From Oscillospiraceae bacterium (GTDB lineage: Bacteria; Bacillota; Clostridia; Oscillospirales; Oscillospiraceae): a DNA stretch of 64,000 bases. The DNA lies in contig JAFXCL010000045.1 of assembly GCA_017521485.1 (NCBI GenBank), positions 62,001-126,000 of the forward strand. Reading direction: 5' to 3'. The position numbers and the translations under genes are program-made. Positions 1 to 8,208 of this stretch are shown here, one piece after another (position 1 is the first letter of the stretch; the number at the start of each line of letters is the position of its first letter). The notes beneath the pieces are model-generated. The model was not told where the DNA came from. It saw nothing but the letters and a program-made list of their open reading frames with translations, and did not search any database.

Positions 1-2
1 CT

Positions 3-1961
3 AGTATCATCCGTGCAATTCAAAATCGTCCCCGTGCCGATTGGGAGGATGAAGAGGAGCTGGTGGAGCGACCTGAGCCTGCTGCTGTGCTGGTAAATCA
101 CATTGCCACAAAACGGATCGAGCATATTGAGAACAGGCGCAATCAATCAGCCATCGCTCCAACGCAGGAGCAAAAGGCTGCTGAGATTATGAAGCAGATT
201 CACAGCGATGTGGAAACACCGGTTGCTGCTGCTTCCGTGCCTGCTCATATTGTGCAGACCAGCGAGCTTTCTCCGGAGGTTGACGATGTACCGGAGGCTA
301 TGCCGATTTTTGAACCGGAGGAGATTCGTGAACCGGTAAAAGAGGTAAAACCGGAAAAAGTTACTGCAAAAGAAGCACTGGAATCTGCAATGGAGGTTGC
401 GCAGGAGATCGAGGAGGCTGCAACCGCGCAGACACAAAACTACTGCTTCCCGCCGATTGATCTACTAAAGCTGCCCTCTAGCAGCGGTGCAGACGGTACC
501 GCTGAAATGCGGGAAAATTCCAGGCGGCTCAATGAGACCCTTGCCAGCTTTAAAATTGAAGCACATATCATCAATGTTACCCGCGGACCTAGTGTTACCC
601 GGTATGAAGTCGAGCTGGAAAAGGGTGTCAGACTCAGCAAGCTGACAACAGCTGCCGATGATATTGCACTGAGCTTGGGTGCTTCCGGTGTTCGTATTGC
701 CGCTGTTCCCGGTAAGATCTCTGTTGTTGGTATTGAAGTGCCGAATATTGCAGTTACCACCGTTTCCCTGCGGGAAGTGATTGATTCCCAGGACTTTTCT
801 AAGGCAAAATCCAAGTCTTCCTTTGCTGTGGGCAAGGATATTGGCGGCAACTGTATTGTGGGAAATATTGCAAGACTGCCTCATATGCTGATTGCGGGTA
901 CTACCGGTTCCGGTAAGTCCGTATGTATGAACTCCATCATTATTTCCTTGCTTTATAAGGCAAGTCCGGATGATGTAAAACTCATCATGGTCGATCCGAA
1001 GATGGTGGAACTGGGCATTTACAACGGCATCCCGCATCTACTGATCCCGGTTGTGACCGATCCCAAGAAGGCTGCAGGTTCTCTGCAATGGGCGGTATCT
1101 GAAATGATGCGCCGCTATAAAGCTATGTCCGATGCAGGCGTTAGAGATCTTGAATCCTACAACAGTATTGCGGAAAGTCAGGAGGGTGCCGGTCCAAAGC
1201 TCCCCCAGGTTGTTGTGATCATCGACGAGCTGGCTGACCTGATGCTGGTAGCAGCAAAAGAAGTGGAAGAATCTATCTGCCGCATCGCCCAGATGGGCCG
1301 TGCTGCCGGCATCCACTTGATTATCGCAACACAGCGTCCTTCTGCAGACGTTATCACCGGCCTGATGAAAGCAAATATCCCGTCCAGAATTGCCTTTGCT
1401 GTGGCATCTGCAATGGAATCCCGTATTATTCTGGATACACAGGGCGCAGAAAAACTGGTGGGAAAGGGCGATATGCTTTATGCACCCATCGGAAACGGCA
1501 AGCCCAAGCGCGTTCAGGGCTGTTTTGTCAGTGATCCGGAGGTTGAGGCAGTTGCCAGCTATGTAAAGGCGAACTTCTCCACAAATTATGACCAGCAAGT
1601 ACTGGAAGAAATCGAGCGGAAAGCAGCACAAACCGGAAATAAGGCTGCTGCAGCCGACCCGGAACCCAGTGCCGATGAGCTTGGTGGGGATGAGATGCTG
1701 CCGGCTGCTGTGGATGTCATTCTGGAAACCGGTCAGGCTTCTGTTTCTATGCTTCAGCGCCGCCTGAAACTAGGTTACGCCAGAGCGGCAAGAATTGTGG
1801 ATGAAATGGAAGAAAAGGGAATTGTAGGCCCGTTCCAGGGAAGTAAACCAAGAGCGATCCTCATTACAAAGGAGCAGTGGGAAACGATGCGTTCCGGTCA
1901 GAGTGCGCAAATGGACTTTGACGATCTGGAAGAAGACACGGAAGATATTGAGGATTTCTGA
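3..1961 (+). CDS. ftsK: DNA translocase FtsK/SpoIIIE, 5'-truncated by window edge
   Basis: This is the C-terminal part of a FtsK/SpoIIIE-family DNA translocase, the septal ATPase that pumps chromosomal DNA through the closing division or sporulation septum. The frame is open from base 3, so the N-terminal membrane segments lie outside the window and the GTG at 63 is not the true start. Visible in order are a low-complexity acidic/alanine-rich linker, the alpha/beta motor with Walker A GTTGSGKS (near base 900) and Walker B VVIIDELADLM, a conserved ATQRPSADVITG segment, and a C-terminal gamma winged helix (about the last 70 residues) that reads KOPS/SRS polarity signals. Whether it is the vegetative FtsK or the sporulation SpoIIIE cannot be decided from this part. 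Confidence 0.95.
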   Translation, partial: SIIRAIQNRPRADWEDEEELVERPEPAAVLVNHIATKRIEHIENRRNQSAIAPTQEQKAAEIMKQIHSDVETPVAAASVPAHIVQTSELSPEVDDVPEAMPIFEPEEIREPVKEVKPEKVTAKEALESAMEVAQEIEEAATAQTQNYCFPPIDLLKLPSSSGADGTAEMRENSRRLNETLASFKIEAHIINVTRGPSVTRYEVELEKGVRLSKLTTAADDIALSLGASGVRIAAVPGKISVVGIEVPNIAVTTVSLREVIDSQDFSKAKSKSSFAVGKDIGGNCIVGNIARLPHMLIAGTTGSGKSVCMNSIIISLLYKASPDDVKLIMVDPKMVELGIYNGIPHLLIPVVTDPKKAAGSLQWAVSEMMRRYKAMSDAGVRDLESYNSIAESQEGAGPKLPQVVVIIDELADLMLVAAKEVEESICRIAQMGRAAGIHLIIATQRPSADVITGLMKANIPSRIAFAVASAMESRIILDTQGAEKLVGKGDMLYAPIGNGKPKRVQGCFVSDPEVEAVASYVKANFSTNYDQQVLEEIERKAAQTGNKAAAADPEPSADELGGDEMLPAAVDVILETGQASVSMLQRRLKLGYARAARIVDEMEEKGIVGPFQGSKPRAILITKEQWETMRSGQSAQMDFDDLEEDTEDIEDF

Positions 1962-2062
1962 TTATCTATTCCAGGCATTTGCCTGTTTTAGGACCAGCCG
2001 GTTAACCGGCAAACAATATGCATCGCATCCGGATTACCGGAGCGACAGCAAGGAGGAAAAAT

Positions 2063-2638
2063 ATGAATAAAGTAAAACGTATGGCAGGCATTGCACTGCT
2101 GATGGCACTTGTGGTCGTCTTGCAGTTTGTAAGCGGAATGATCCCGTCTATTGGGGGATTCAATTTAAGCCTTGTCCTGATCCCGGTTGTAATGGGTGCT
2201 GCAGTGTTTGGACCCGGTGCAGGTGCAATTCTGGGAGGTACATTCGGCGTAATCGTTTACATCAACTGTGTTAACGGCTTGGATGCAGGCGGTGCTATGG
2301 TATTTCAGGCAAGCCCTATCCTTTGTTTCCTTGTGGTTATGGGGAAGGGTATTCTGGCAGGAACAGCAGCAGGCTATGTCTACAAGCTGCTTAAAAAACG
2401 CAACGGCTACATTGCAATGCTGTGCGCAGCAATCGTTTGTCCCGTTGTAAATACAGGTATCTTTGTGATCTGTATGATGACATTCTTTAAGGATGTGCTT
2501 ACCATCTGGGCAGGCGGTGGTGAGATCATTGCCTATGTGCTGACCGGTCTTGTTCTTGCAAATTTTGTACCGGAAATGATCATCAATGTGGCTTTTAGTC
2601 CTGCAGGAGAGCGCATCAGCCAGTCCATAAAGAAATGA
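2063..2638 (+). CDS. ECF transporter substrate-binding (S) component
   Basis: A 191-aa, almost entirely hydrophobic protein with about six membrane segments. It resembles the S components of energy-coupling factor vitamin transporters (RibU/FolT/PanT-like family). S components bind the vitamin in the membrane and dock onto a shared EcfA-A'-T module, which is not encoded nearby. The start chosen is the ATG at 2063, placed correctly behind AGGAGG at 2051-2056; an upstream in-frame ATG at 2018 lacks a ribosome site. The leader (1962-2062) contains two tandem inverted repeats. It stands alone between ftsK and the spoIIIA operon and is followed by a terminator. Substrate specificity cannot be read from the sequence. 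Confidence 0.8.
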   Translation: MNKVKRMAGIALLMALVVVLQFVSGMIPSIGGFNLSLVLIPVVMGAAVFGPGAGAILGGTFGVIVYINCVNGLDAGGAMVFQASPILCFLVVMGKGILAGTAAGYVYKLLKKRNGYIAMLCAAIVCPVVNTGIFVICMMTFFKDVLTIWAGGGEIIAYVLTGLVLANFVPEMIINVAFSPAGERISQSIKK

Positions 2639-2644
2639 TAAAAT

Positions 2645-2675
2645 AGTCGACAGCGAAAGCTGTCGGCTATTTTTA
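2645..2675 (+). terminator. Rho-independent terminator after ECF S component
   Basis: A 10-bp stem (2645-2654 with 2659-2668, one G-U pair) is closed by a GAAA tetraloop and followed by TATTTTTAT. It separates the ECF gene from the spoIIIA operon. Confidence 0.85.
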
Positions 2676-2688
2676 TGCACCGCATAGG

Positions 2689-2716
2689 TCATTTTGACTT
2701 GTGCGGTGCATAGTCT
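2689..2716 (+). promoter_or_regulatory. Candidate sigma-E-type promoter of the spoIIIA operon
   Basis: TCATTTT (2689-2695) matches 6 of 7 positions of the sigma-E -35 KMATATT. After 13 bp it is followed by CATAGTCT, a partial match to the -10 CATACAAT. It lies just upstream of spoIIIAA, which is sigma-E-controlled in Bacillus. The assignment is inference from motif and context only. Confidence 0.45.
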
Positions 2717-2734
2717 TTTTCAGGAGTGATGCAT

Positions 2735-3589
2735 ATGAGGTGCGCTTGGCAGGCGTATATAAATTTACTTCCCATAAGGATGCGCGAGGAAGTGGACAAG
2801 CTGGGTAGTCAAAGCCTTCAGGAGCTGCGTTTGCGGCTGAACTTTCCACCGGAATTGATAACTGCAAACGGATCTTTATGGTTGGAAGAAACGGTCTCAA
2901 GGGATGATCTTTCTTATTGCATTAATGCTGCATCCCGATACTCACCTTGGAATGCAGCCACATCTTCCCAAGGTTATATTACCGCGCCAGGGGGGCATCG
3001 TGTGGGAATCTGTGGGAATGCAACGGTTACAAGCGGTAAGATGTCCGGTATTACAGAGCCATCCTCGTTATGCCTGCGTGTGGCACGAGATTTCCCCGGC
3101 ATTGCTGAGGCGGCATTGAAAGCAAAAGGCTCTGTATTGATTGCAGGCAGACCGGGAAGTGGTAAAACAACCCTTTTGCGTGACCTGATCCGACAAAAAT
3201 CAGAAAACAGTGAAGGCTGTATTGCTGTAGTGGACGAGCGTGGAGAATTGTTTCCGAAGGCACAGGGGGATAACTGCTTTCCCCCGGGCAGGCGTACAGA
3301 TATCCTGAGCGGATGTTCAAAGGCTGAGGGGATCCATGCAGTCCTTCGCAATATGAACCCATCGATCATTGCTGTTGATGAAATTACTGCACAGGAGGAT
3401 TGCAACGCGCTGATCCATGCTGGCTGGTGCGGTGTAAAATTTCTGGCTACTGTTCATGCCGGCAGCCGTTCTGATTTGTATTCCCGTCCGGTGTACAAGC
3501 CTATCATCAAAAGCGGATTGTTTGATACATTGTTAATTTTACAACCGGATAAATCCTGGAGGATGGAAAGGATGAATCAATGGGACTAA
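2735..3589 (+). CDS. spoIIIAA: Stage III sporulation protein AA (ATPase)
   Basis: First gene of the spoIIIA operon. SpoIIIAA is the secretion-type ATPase that energises the SpoIIIA-SpoIIQ feeding channel between mother cell and forespore. The protein carries a Walker A motif GRPGSGKTT, a downstream AVVDERGE segment and the conserved NPSIIAVDEIT Walker B region. Of three in-frame starts (GTG 2726, ATG 2729, ATG 2735) the last sits best behind AGGAG at 2722-2726, giving 284 aa, close to the family norm of about 300. Its 3' end overlaps spoIIIAB by 10 bases, indicating translational coupling through the operon. Confidence 0.95.
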   Translation: MRCAWQAYINLLPIRMREEVDKLGSQSLQELRLRLNFPPELITANGSLWLEETVSRDDLSYCINAASRYSPWNAATSSQGYITAPGGHRVGICGNATVTSGKMSGITEPSSLCLRVARDFPGIAEAALKAKGSVLIAGRPGSGKTTLLRDLIRQKSENSEGCIAVVDERGELFPKAQGDNCFPPGRRTDILSGCSKAEGIHAVLRNMNPSIIAVDEITAQEDCNALIHAGWCGVKFLATVHAGSRSDLYSRPVYKPIIKSGLFDTLLILQPDKSWRMERMNQWD

Positions 3590-4092
3590 AAATCTTCGGA
3601 GCGATCTTAATACTTGCAGGATGCGGCGGCTTCGGCTTTAAGCTTGCATCCGCCCATATCCGGGAAGAACGAAGTCTTCGGACGCTCATCCGCATTCTGG
3701 ATTACATGGAATGTGAGCTGCAATACCATATGACACCCCTGCCGCAGCTTTGTAGACAGGCAGCTGCTGAGGGAGAGGGTACACTCAGGAAGGTATTTTA
3801 TCTTCTTGCTGCAGAGCTGGAATACCAGCTTTCACCGGATGTTGAGGGTTGTATGACCGCTGTATTATCCCAAAGTAAGGATATGCCTCGCTTATCTTAT
3901 TTGGCGCTGGAACTATTGGGACGATCCTTGGGTCGTTTTGATATGGAAGGTCAATTAAAAGGTCTGGAGTCTGTACGCCAGGAATGCAGAAGAAATTTGA
4001 ACGAACTTATGGAAAATCGGGATGTGCGTCTTCGTAATTATCAGACACTGGGTCTTTGCGCCGGCGCTGCCCTTGCAATCTTATTGATATAA
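3580..4092 (+). CDS. spoIIIAB: Stage III sporulation protein AB
   Basis: A 170-aa protein with an N-terminal membrane segment (GLKIFGAILILAG) and a C-terminal hydrophobic anchor flanking an alpha-helical domain. This is the SpoIIIAB architecture, which is related to GspF-type inner-membrane platform proteins. The family acts with the SpoIIIAA ATPase at the mother-cell side of the feeding channel. The ATG lies inside the end of spoIIIAA (10-bp overlap) and the next gene, spoIIIAC, begins 3 bases after its stop. Identity rests on position 2 of the operon together with length and topology. Confidence 0.92.
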   Translation: MGLKIFGAILILAGCGGFGFKLASAHIREERSLRTLIRILDYMECELQYHMTPLPQLCRQAAAEGEGTLRKVFYLLAAELEYQLSPDVEGCMTAVLSQSKDMPRLSYLALELLGRSLGRFDMEGQLKGLESVRQECRRNLNELMENRDVRLRNYQTLGLCAGAALAILLI

Positions 4093-4095
4093 GCT

Positions 4096-4290
4096 ATGGA
4101 TATTGAACTGATTTTTAGAATTGCCGCAGTTGGTATAATCGTTTCTATTCTCAATCAGGTGCTGTCCCGCACAGGCAGGGAAGAGCAGGCAACGATGACA
4201 ACCCTCACAGGACTTGTTGTTGTGCTGATGATGGTAGTGCAAAAGATTTCAGAACTGTTTGATCTGGTCAAGGGGCTGTTTAATCTGTAA
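4096..4290 (+). CDS. spoIIIAC: Stage III sporulation protein AC
   Basis: A 64-aa protein with two membrane spans, typical of SpoIIIAC, one of the two small integral membrane subunits of the SpoIIIA channel. It contains the polar TGREEQ segment followed by a hydrophobic helix and ends in a short basic/hydrophobic tail. Its stop codon overlaps the start of spoIIIAD by one base. The small size and the fixed position between spoIIIAB and spoIIIAD support the call. Confidence 0.92.
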   Translation: MDIELIFRIAAVGIIVSILNQVLSRTGREEQATMTTLTGLVVVLMMVVQKISELFDLVKGLFNL

Positions 4291-4685
4291 TGGATGTTTT
4301 CTTGAAAGCTGCTGCCGGAGTTCTGGTGGCAGTCATACTGGTTTTAGTCCTGATGAAGCAGGGGAAGGACCTGTCTGTATTGCTGATTGTGGCAGTATGT
4401 GCCATGGTCTTATGTGCAGCACTAAGCTACTTACAGCCTATAAAAGATCTGATCATTCGATTGCAAACGATTGGCCAGTTAGATTCTGATACATTATCCA
4501 TATTGCTAAAGGCTGTTGGGATCGGACTGATTGCAGAGGTAACAGGTTTAATTTGTGCAGATGCCGGAAATGCAGCAATGGGAAAGACGTTGCAGTTTTT
4601 AGCAAGTGCAGTGATATTGTGGCTCGCAATCCCACTGCTCAATGAATTACTGGAACTATTGGATACGATATTGGGGGCAATATGA
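4290..4685 (+). CDS. spoIIIAD: Stage III sporulation protein AD
   Basis: A 131-aa integral membrane protein with about four hydrophobic segments and a predicted N-out signal-anchor start (VFLKAAAGVLVAVILVLVL). SpoIIIAD is homologous to SpoIIIAC but longer and belongs to the membrane core of the mother-cell-to-forespore channel. It overlaps the upstream gene by one base and spoIIIAE by four (ATGA-type overlap), consistent with tight operon translation. No unusual features were seen. Confidence 0.92.
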   Translation: MDVFLKAAAGVLVAVILVLVLMKQGKDLSVLLIVAVCAMVLCAALSYLQPIKDLIIRLQTIGQLDSDTLSILLKAVGIGLIAEVTGLICADAGNAAMGKTLQFLASAVILWLAIPLLNELLELLDTILGAI

Positions 4686-5722
4686 GAAGAATCATCCTCC
4701 TGATATTCATTGCTTTTATGGTTGCTACGCCAGTAAGCGCAATGGAGTTTACACCTCCGGAAGCACCGGATGGCGCACAGGTGTATATGCCCGAGGACAA
4801 CCAAACCTTTTCTGAGGGCCTGTGGTATGTGATCAAAACAGCGATCTCAAAATTACAGCCCAGTCTTACGGAAGCGTCCGGTGTATGCTTGTCCCTGATC
4901 GCTGTTACAATACTTGTTTCCATATTACAAGGCTTAACAGAAAGTGCCTCAGCGGCAATAAAGCTGGCGCAAACACTTGCGATCAGCATGCTTCTGATCC
5001 TACCTACAAACTCACTGATCGCCCTTGGTGCCGAAACAGTAAGGCAACTAAGTGAATATGGAAAGCTACTTTTACCTGTTTTGACAGCTGCTCTGGCCGC
5101 TCAGGGCGGCACAACATCTTCAGCAGCACTGTATGCCGGCACAGCCACATTCGATGCGGTGCTTTCATCAATTATTTCCTATGTGATCACGCCGTTACTT
5201 TACATATACTTGTGCCTGTGCATTGCCTGCAGTATGGTTAGTCACGGCATGCTGAAAAATCTCCGGGATTTTGCAAAATGGGCAATGACCTGGTGCCTAA
5301 AAACACTGCTGTATGTATTTACAGGATACTTGAGTATTACTAAGGTGATCAGCGGCACAGTGGATGCTTCCGCTATCAAAGCAACAAAGCTGGCGATCTC
5401 CGGTGCTGTACCCGTGGTTGGCGGTCTGATTTCCGATGCATCGGAAACCATATTAGTCAGCGCAGGTCTTATGAAAGGCGCTGTTGGCTCATACGGCCTG
5501 CTGGCAGCAATTTCCATTTGGATCGGTCCATTTTTGCAAATAGGCTGCCAGTATCTGCTGCTGAAAATGACAGCCGCGGTATGCGGTGTGATAGGCAGCA
5601 AGGAAAACACCGCACTGATCTCTGATTTCTCAGGTGCTATGGGAATGTTGCTTGCTATGACAGGAACGGTTTGTTTACTTCTGCTTGTAAGTACTGTTTG
5701 CTTTATGAAGGGAGTATCCTGA
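4682..5722 (+). CDS. spoIIIAE: Stage III sporulation protein AE
   Basis: A 346-aa polytopic membrane protein starting with a cleavable signal peptide (IILLIFIAFMVATPVSA) and followed by seven or so hydrophobic helices. SpoIIIAE is the largest integral subunit of the SpoIIIA complex, with similarity to permease-like components of secretion systems. The glycine- and alanine-rich helices around KLAISGAVPVVGG are characteristic of the family. It overlaps spoIIIAD by four bases, and its TGA shares one base with the ATG of spoIIIAF. Confidence 0.93.
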   Translation: MRRIILLIFIAFMVATPVSAMEFTPPEAPDGAQVYMPEDNQTFSEGLWYVIKTAISKLQPSLTEASGVCLSLIAVTILVSILQGLTESASAAIKLAQTLAISMLLILPTNSLIALGAETVRQLSEYGKLLLPVLTAALAAQGGTTSSAALYAGTATFDAVLSSIISYVITPLLYIYLCLCIACSMVSHGMLKNLRDFAKWAMTWCLKTLLYVFTGYLSITKVISGTVDASAIKATKLAISGAVPVVGGLISDASETILVSAGLMKGAVGSYGLLAAISIWIGPFLQIGCQYLLLKMTAAVCGVIGSKENTALISDFSGAMGMLLAMTGTVCLLLLVSTVCFMKGVS

Positions 5723-6195
5723 TGGATGGAATTCGGAAATATCTATTTGGTGTAATTTGCGCCGCGGTAATATGCTCTGTTGTAAATACGCTTGCCGGAA
5801 AGAAAACGGCGCATGGTGCAATTATCCGTCTAATTTCCGGACTGTTTATGGCGCTGACCTTGATTTCACCCCTTGTAAATGTCAAGCTGACAGATTATGC
5901 CGACTACTTTAACAATTTCTCCATAGATGCAGACGCTGCGGTGGCATCTGGTGCAGCATCCGCAAATGAAGAGCTGCGGTCAATCATAAAGTCCCAAACC
6001 GAAGCATATATCTTGGACAAAGCTGATTCTATGGATGCTGTGCTTGATGTGGAGGTGACGTTAAATGATGATGATCCACCGGTTCCCTGTGGGGTAAAAA
6101 TTACCGGTTCGATTTCTCCGTATTCAAAAGAGATGCTTAGCAGCTTCATTGCAAATGACTTGTCCATTGCAAAGGAGGACCAAATTTGGATGTAG
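5722..6195 (+). CDS. spoIIIAF: Stage III sporulation protein AF
   Basis: A 157-aa protein with two N-terminal membrane segments and a soluble C-terminal domain rich in charged residues, matching SpoIIIAF, whose C-terminal domain resembles ring-building motifs of secretion systems. The start at 5722 overlaps the spoIIIAE stop codon by one base and lies behind GGGAG. A longer frame from 5671 only extends back into spoIIIAE and is rejected. Its last codons overlap the start of spoIIIAG. Confidence 0.92.
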   Translation: MDGIRKYLFGVICAAVICSVVNTLAGKKTAHGAIIRLISGLFMALTLISPLVNVKLTDYADYFNNFSIDADAAVASGAASANEELRSIIKSQTEAYILDKADSMDAVLDVEVTLNDDDPPVPCGVKITGSISPYSKEMLSSFIANDLSIAKEDQIWM

Positions 6196-6692
6196 GAAGC
6201 ATTCGGATAAAAATTACGGATTTTGTAAAAAAGTATAAATATGCGGCAATCATATTACTGGTTGGACTTGTTCTTATGCTGTTGCCAACAGGGAAGCGCG
6301 TTGAATCCGTTCCCGAACAAAATTTAGAGCAGAAGGAAGAAAAAGCACAAATCGACAAAGAGCTTGAGCAAATACTCAGTCAGATTGCCGGAGCAGGGGA
6401 GGTTCAGGTCTTACTTAGTGTAGCGTCCGGCGAGGAAACGGTTTATCAGACGGATAACAGGCTGTCACAGTCAGAGGAAAATAGCAATACACAAATAGAT
6501 ACTGTGACGGTCACAGATTCAGACCGAAACGAAAAGGGTCTTATTAAGCAGACGGTATCTCCGGTTTACCGTGGTGCGCTGATCGTCTGTGAGGGGGCGG
6601 ACAGTGCCTCTGTCAGACTGGCAATTGTTGAGGCGGTAGCAAACATTACCGGATTGAAAGCAGATAAAATTTCTGTAATAAAAATGAAATGA
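6186..6692 (+). CDS. spoIIIAG: Stage III sporulation protein AG (TTG start)
   Basis: A 168-aa single-pass membrane protein. One N-terminal helix (YAAIILLVGLVLMLLP) is followed by an extracytoplasmic domain with the family segment around AGAGEVQVLLSV. SpoIIIAG forms the large ring of the feeding channel in the intermembrane space. The start codon is TTG at 6186, fixed by an excellent AAGGAGG at 6172-6178 with 7-base spacing, and it overlaps the spoIIIAF stop. No ATG in this frame precedes the membrane segment. Confidence 0.92.
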   Translation: MDVGSIRIKITDFVKKYKYAAIILLVGLVLMLLPTGKRVESVPEQNLEQKEEKAQIDKELEQILSQIAGAGEVQVLLSVASGEETVYQTDNRLSQSEENSNTQIDTVTVTDSDRNEKGLIKQTVSPVYRGALIVCEGADSASVRLAIVEAVANITGLKADKISVIKMK

Positions 6693-6708
6693 ATGGAGGC
6701 ATTTTGAT

Positions 6709-7257
6709 ATGAAAAAATGGAAGAAAAATATGGTTGCGCTGGCGGTGCTGTTTGCAGTATGCGCGGGGATCTATGTGAACTGGTTATACAGCGAAAACGA
6801 AAATGTTGTCAGCTTAGCAGACACACTGGATGCAGATAAAGTTCTCTCCTCTGATACCTTGGTTATGAGTGGGGATACTGTTGATCTGAGCGTTTCCGGC
6901 GATACACTCAGTGAGTATTTTTCTGCAGTCAGACTTTCCCGTCAGGAGGCACGAGACAGTGCTGTGACACTTCTTCAGGAGGCAATGGCATATACAGATA
7001 GTCCGGAAGCAGCACAATCCAATGTTCAGCTCGAGGAGATTGTGCAGACTGCATTATGTGAGGCACAGATTGAAAGTCTTGTGATAGCCAAGGGCTATGC
7101 AGATTGTGTAGCGTATATTACAGATGAAAGTATTTCCGTTGCAGTTGCTGCACCAGAGGGTGGACTTCTGGAAACTGATGTAGCTGTCATTGCAGATATC
7201 ATTCTAACACAGTCCGAATTTGAAATGGACGATATATATGTAGTGGAAGTCCAATAA
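6709..7257 (+). CDS. spoIIIAH: Stage III sporulation protein AH
   Basis: A 182-aa single-pass membrane protein. The N-terminal helix (NMVALAVLFAVCAGIYVNW) is followed by an acidic linker and a C-terminal YscJ/FliF-like ring-building domain. SpoIIIAH interacts with forespore SpoIIQ across the intermembrane space. No spoIIQ is encoded in this window; clostridia often use a LytM-type partner elsewhere. It is the last gene of the operon, and a new vegetative-type promoter begins 40 bases downstream. Confidence 0.92.
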   Translation: MKKWKKNMVALAVLFAVCAGIYVNWLYSENENVVSLADTLDADKVLSSDTLVMSGDTVDLSVSGDTLSEYFSAVRLSRQEARDSAVTLLQEAMAYTDSPEAAQSNVQLEEIVQTALCEAQIESLVIAKGYADCVAYITDESISVAVAAPEGGLLETDVAVIADIILTQSEFEMDDIYVVEVQ

Positions 7258-7298
7258 GTTTTATAAATAGGGAATTACCTTGCAAAGAAAGAAAATAG

Positions 7299-7326
7299 TT
7301 GTAATTTTCAGGATATATGGTACAAT
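7299..7326 (+). promoter_or_regulatory. Sigma-A-type promoter of yqhY-nusB
   Basis: TTGTAA (7299-7304), a 16-bp spacer and TACAAT (7321-7326) lie 50 bases upstream of the Asp23-family gene. This separates the housekeeping run from the sporulation operon. Confidence 0.6.
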
Positions 7327-7376
7327 ATAGAAAAGTATGTTCTGTAAGACACAGACAACCATTAGGAGGTATTCCC

Positions 7377-7739
7377 ATGGCAGATAATAAGCAGTATATT
7401 ACTCAGATTCAGGAAAACGGTACATTGCTGATCTCTGAAGATGTGATCGCTGCAATCATTTCCCACGCCCTTAATGAAGTAGAAGGGGTTGTAGGCTTGA
7501 GCACAAAGCTTGGTGCTGATATTGTTGAGCTGATCGGCAAAAAGAGCAGAGGCGTTAAAGTGGCTATTGACGAAAACAATGTTTTGTCAGTGGATTGCAA
7601 CATCGTTGTTTACTACGGTCAAAGTGTTGTTGATGTGGCTAAAGCTGCACAGGTGGCTGTGACGAATGCGATCTCCGCTATGGCTGGCGTCGAGATTTCC
7701 GCTGTGAATATTAATGTGTGCGGTATTGCCCGTCAGTAA
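7377..7739 (+). CDS. yqhY: Asp23/Gls24 family protein (YqhY-like)
   Basis: A 120-aa protein of the Asp23/Gls24 (alkaline shock) family, with the typical GTLLISEDVIAAIISHAL start and the EVEGVVGLS segment. Its position directly upstream of nusB is the YqhY position in Bacillus, where YqhY is linked to acetyl-CoA carboxylase control. The start ATG at 7377 is set by AGGAGG at 7364-7369; a longer reading frame from 7317 has no ribosome site. nusB follows after 10 bases. The function in this organism is inferred only from family and context. Confidence 0.85.
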   Translation: MADNKQYITQIQENGTLLISEDVIAAIISHALNEVEGVVGLSTKLGADIVELIGKKSRGVKVAIDENNVLSVDCNIVVYYGQSVVDVAKAAQVAVTNAISAMAGVEISAVNINVCGIARQ

Positions 7740-7749
7740 GGGGAAATCT

Positions 7750-8208
7750 ATGACTAGAGCAAATGCCAGAGAGCTGGCAATCCATCTGATCTATGGACGG
7801 GAATTCACCGGTGAAGAGCCAGAGCAGGTTGTTGCAGCCAGATTGGATAAAGCATACTATGCGAACTTGTCCCAGGAAAATGAAGTCTATACCGAGCGCC
7901 CCAGCCGCGCGCAGATAGCATACATTGATAATGTGGTTTCCGGTGTTGCCAACCGGGTAGACGAACTCAATGATATCATCCGCCAATTTTCCATTGGTTG
8001 GGATGTTTCCCGCATTTCCAGGCTTGCCAGAACCACTATGCAGCTTGCAATTTTTGAAATCCTCTATGTGGAGGATGTACCTACCGGTGCGGCGATTTCC
8101 GAAGCAGTCCGCATCACAAAAATCTACGATGGCGATGAAACAGCTGCGTTTGTAAACGGAATTCTTGGTTCATTTGCCAGAAGTCTCACATCTGAGGTTA
8201 CCCAATGA
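7750..8208 (+). CDS. nusB: Transcription antitermination factor NusB
   Basis: A 152-aa NusB, the RNA-binding antitermination factor that pairs with NusE/S10 on boxA of rRNA operons. The N-terminal TRANARELAIHLIYGREF and the C-terminal GAAISEAVRITKIYDGDETAAFVNGIL-like region (quoted here only in part: DETAAFVNGIL) are diagnostic. The start ATG at 7750 lies behind AAGGGGAAA. The stop overlaps the next gene by four bases, so nusB is co-translated with the TsaD-like gene. Confidence 0.93.
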   Translation: MTRANARELAIHLIYGREFTGEEPEQVVAARLDKAYYANLSQENEVYTERPSRAQIAYIDNVVSGVANRVDELNDIIRQFSIGWDVSRISRLARTTMQLAIFEILYVEDVPTGAAISEAVRITKIYDGDETAAFVNGILGSFARSLTSEVTQ

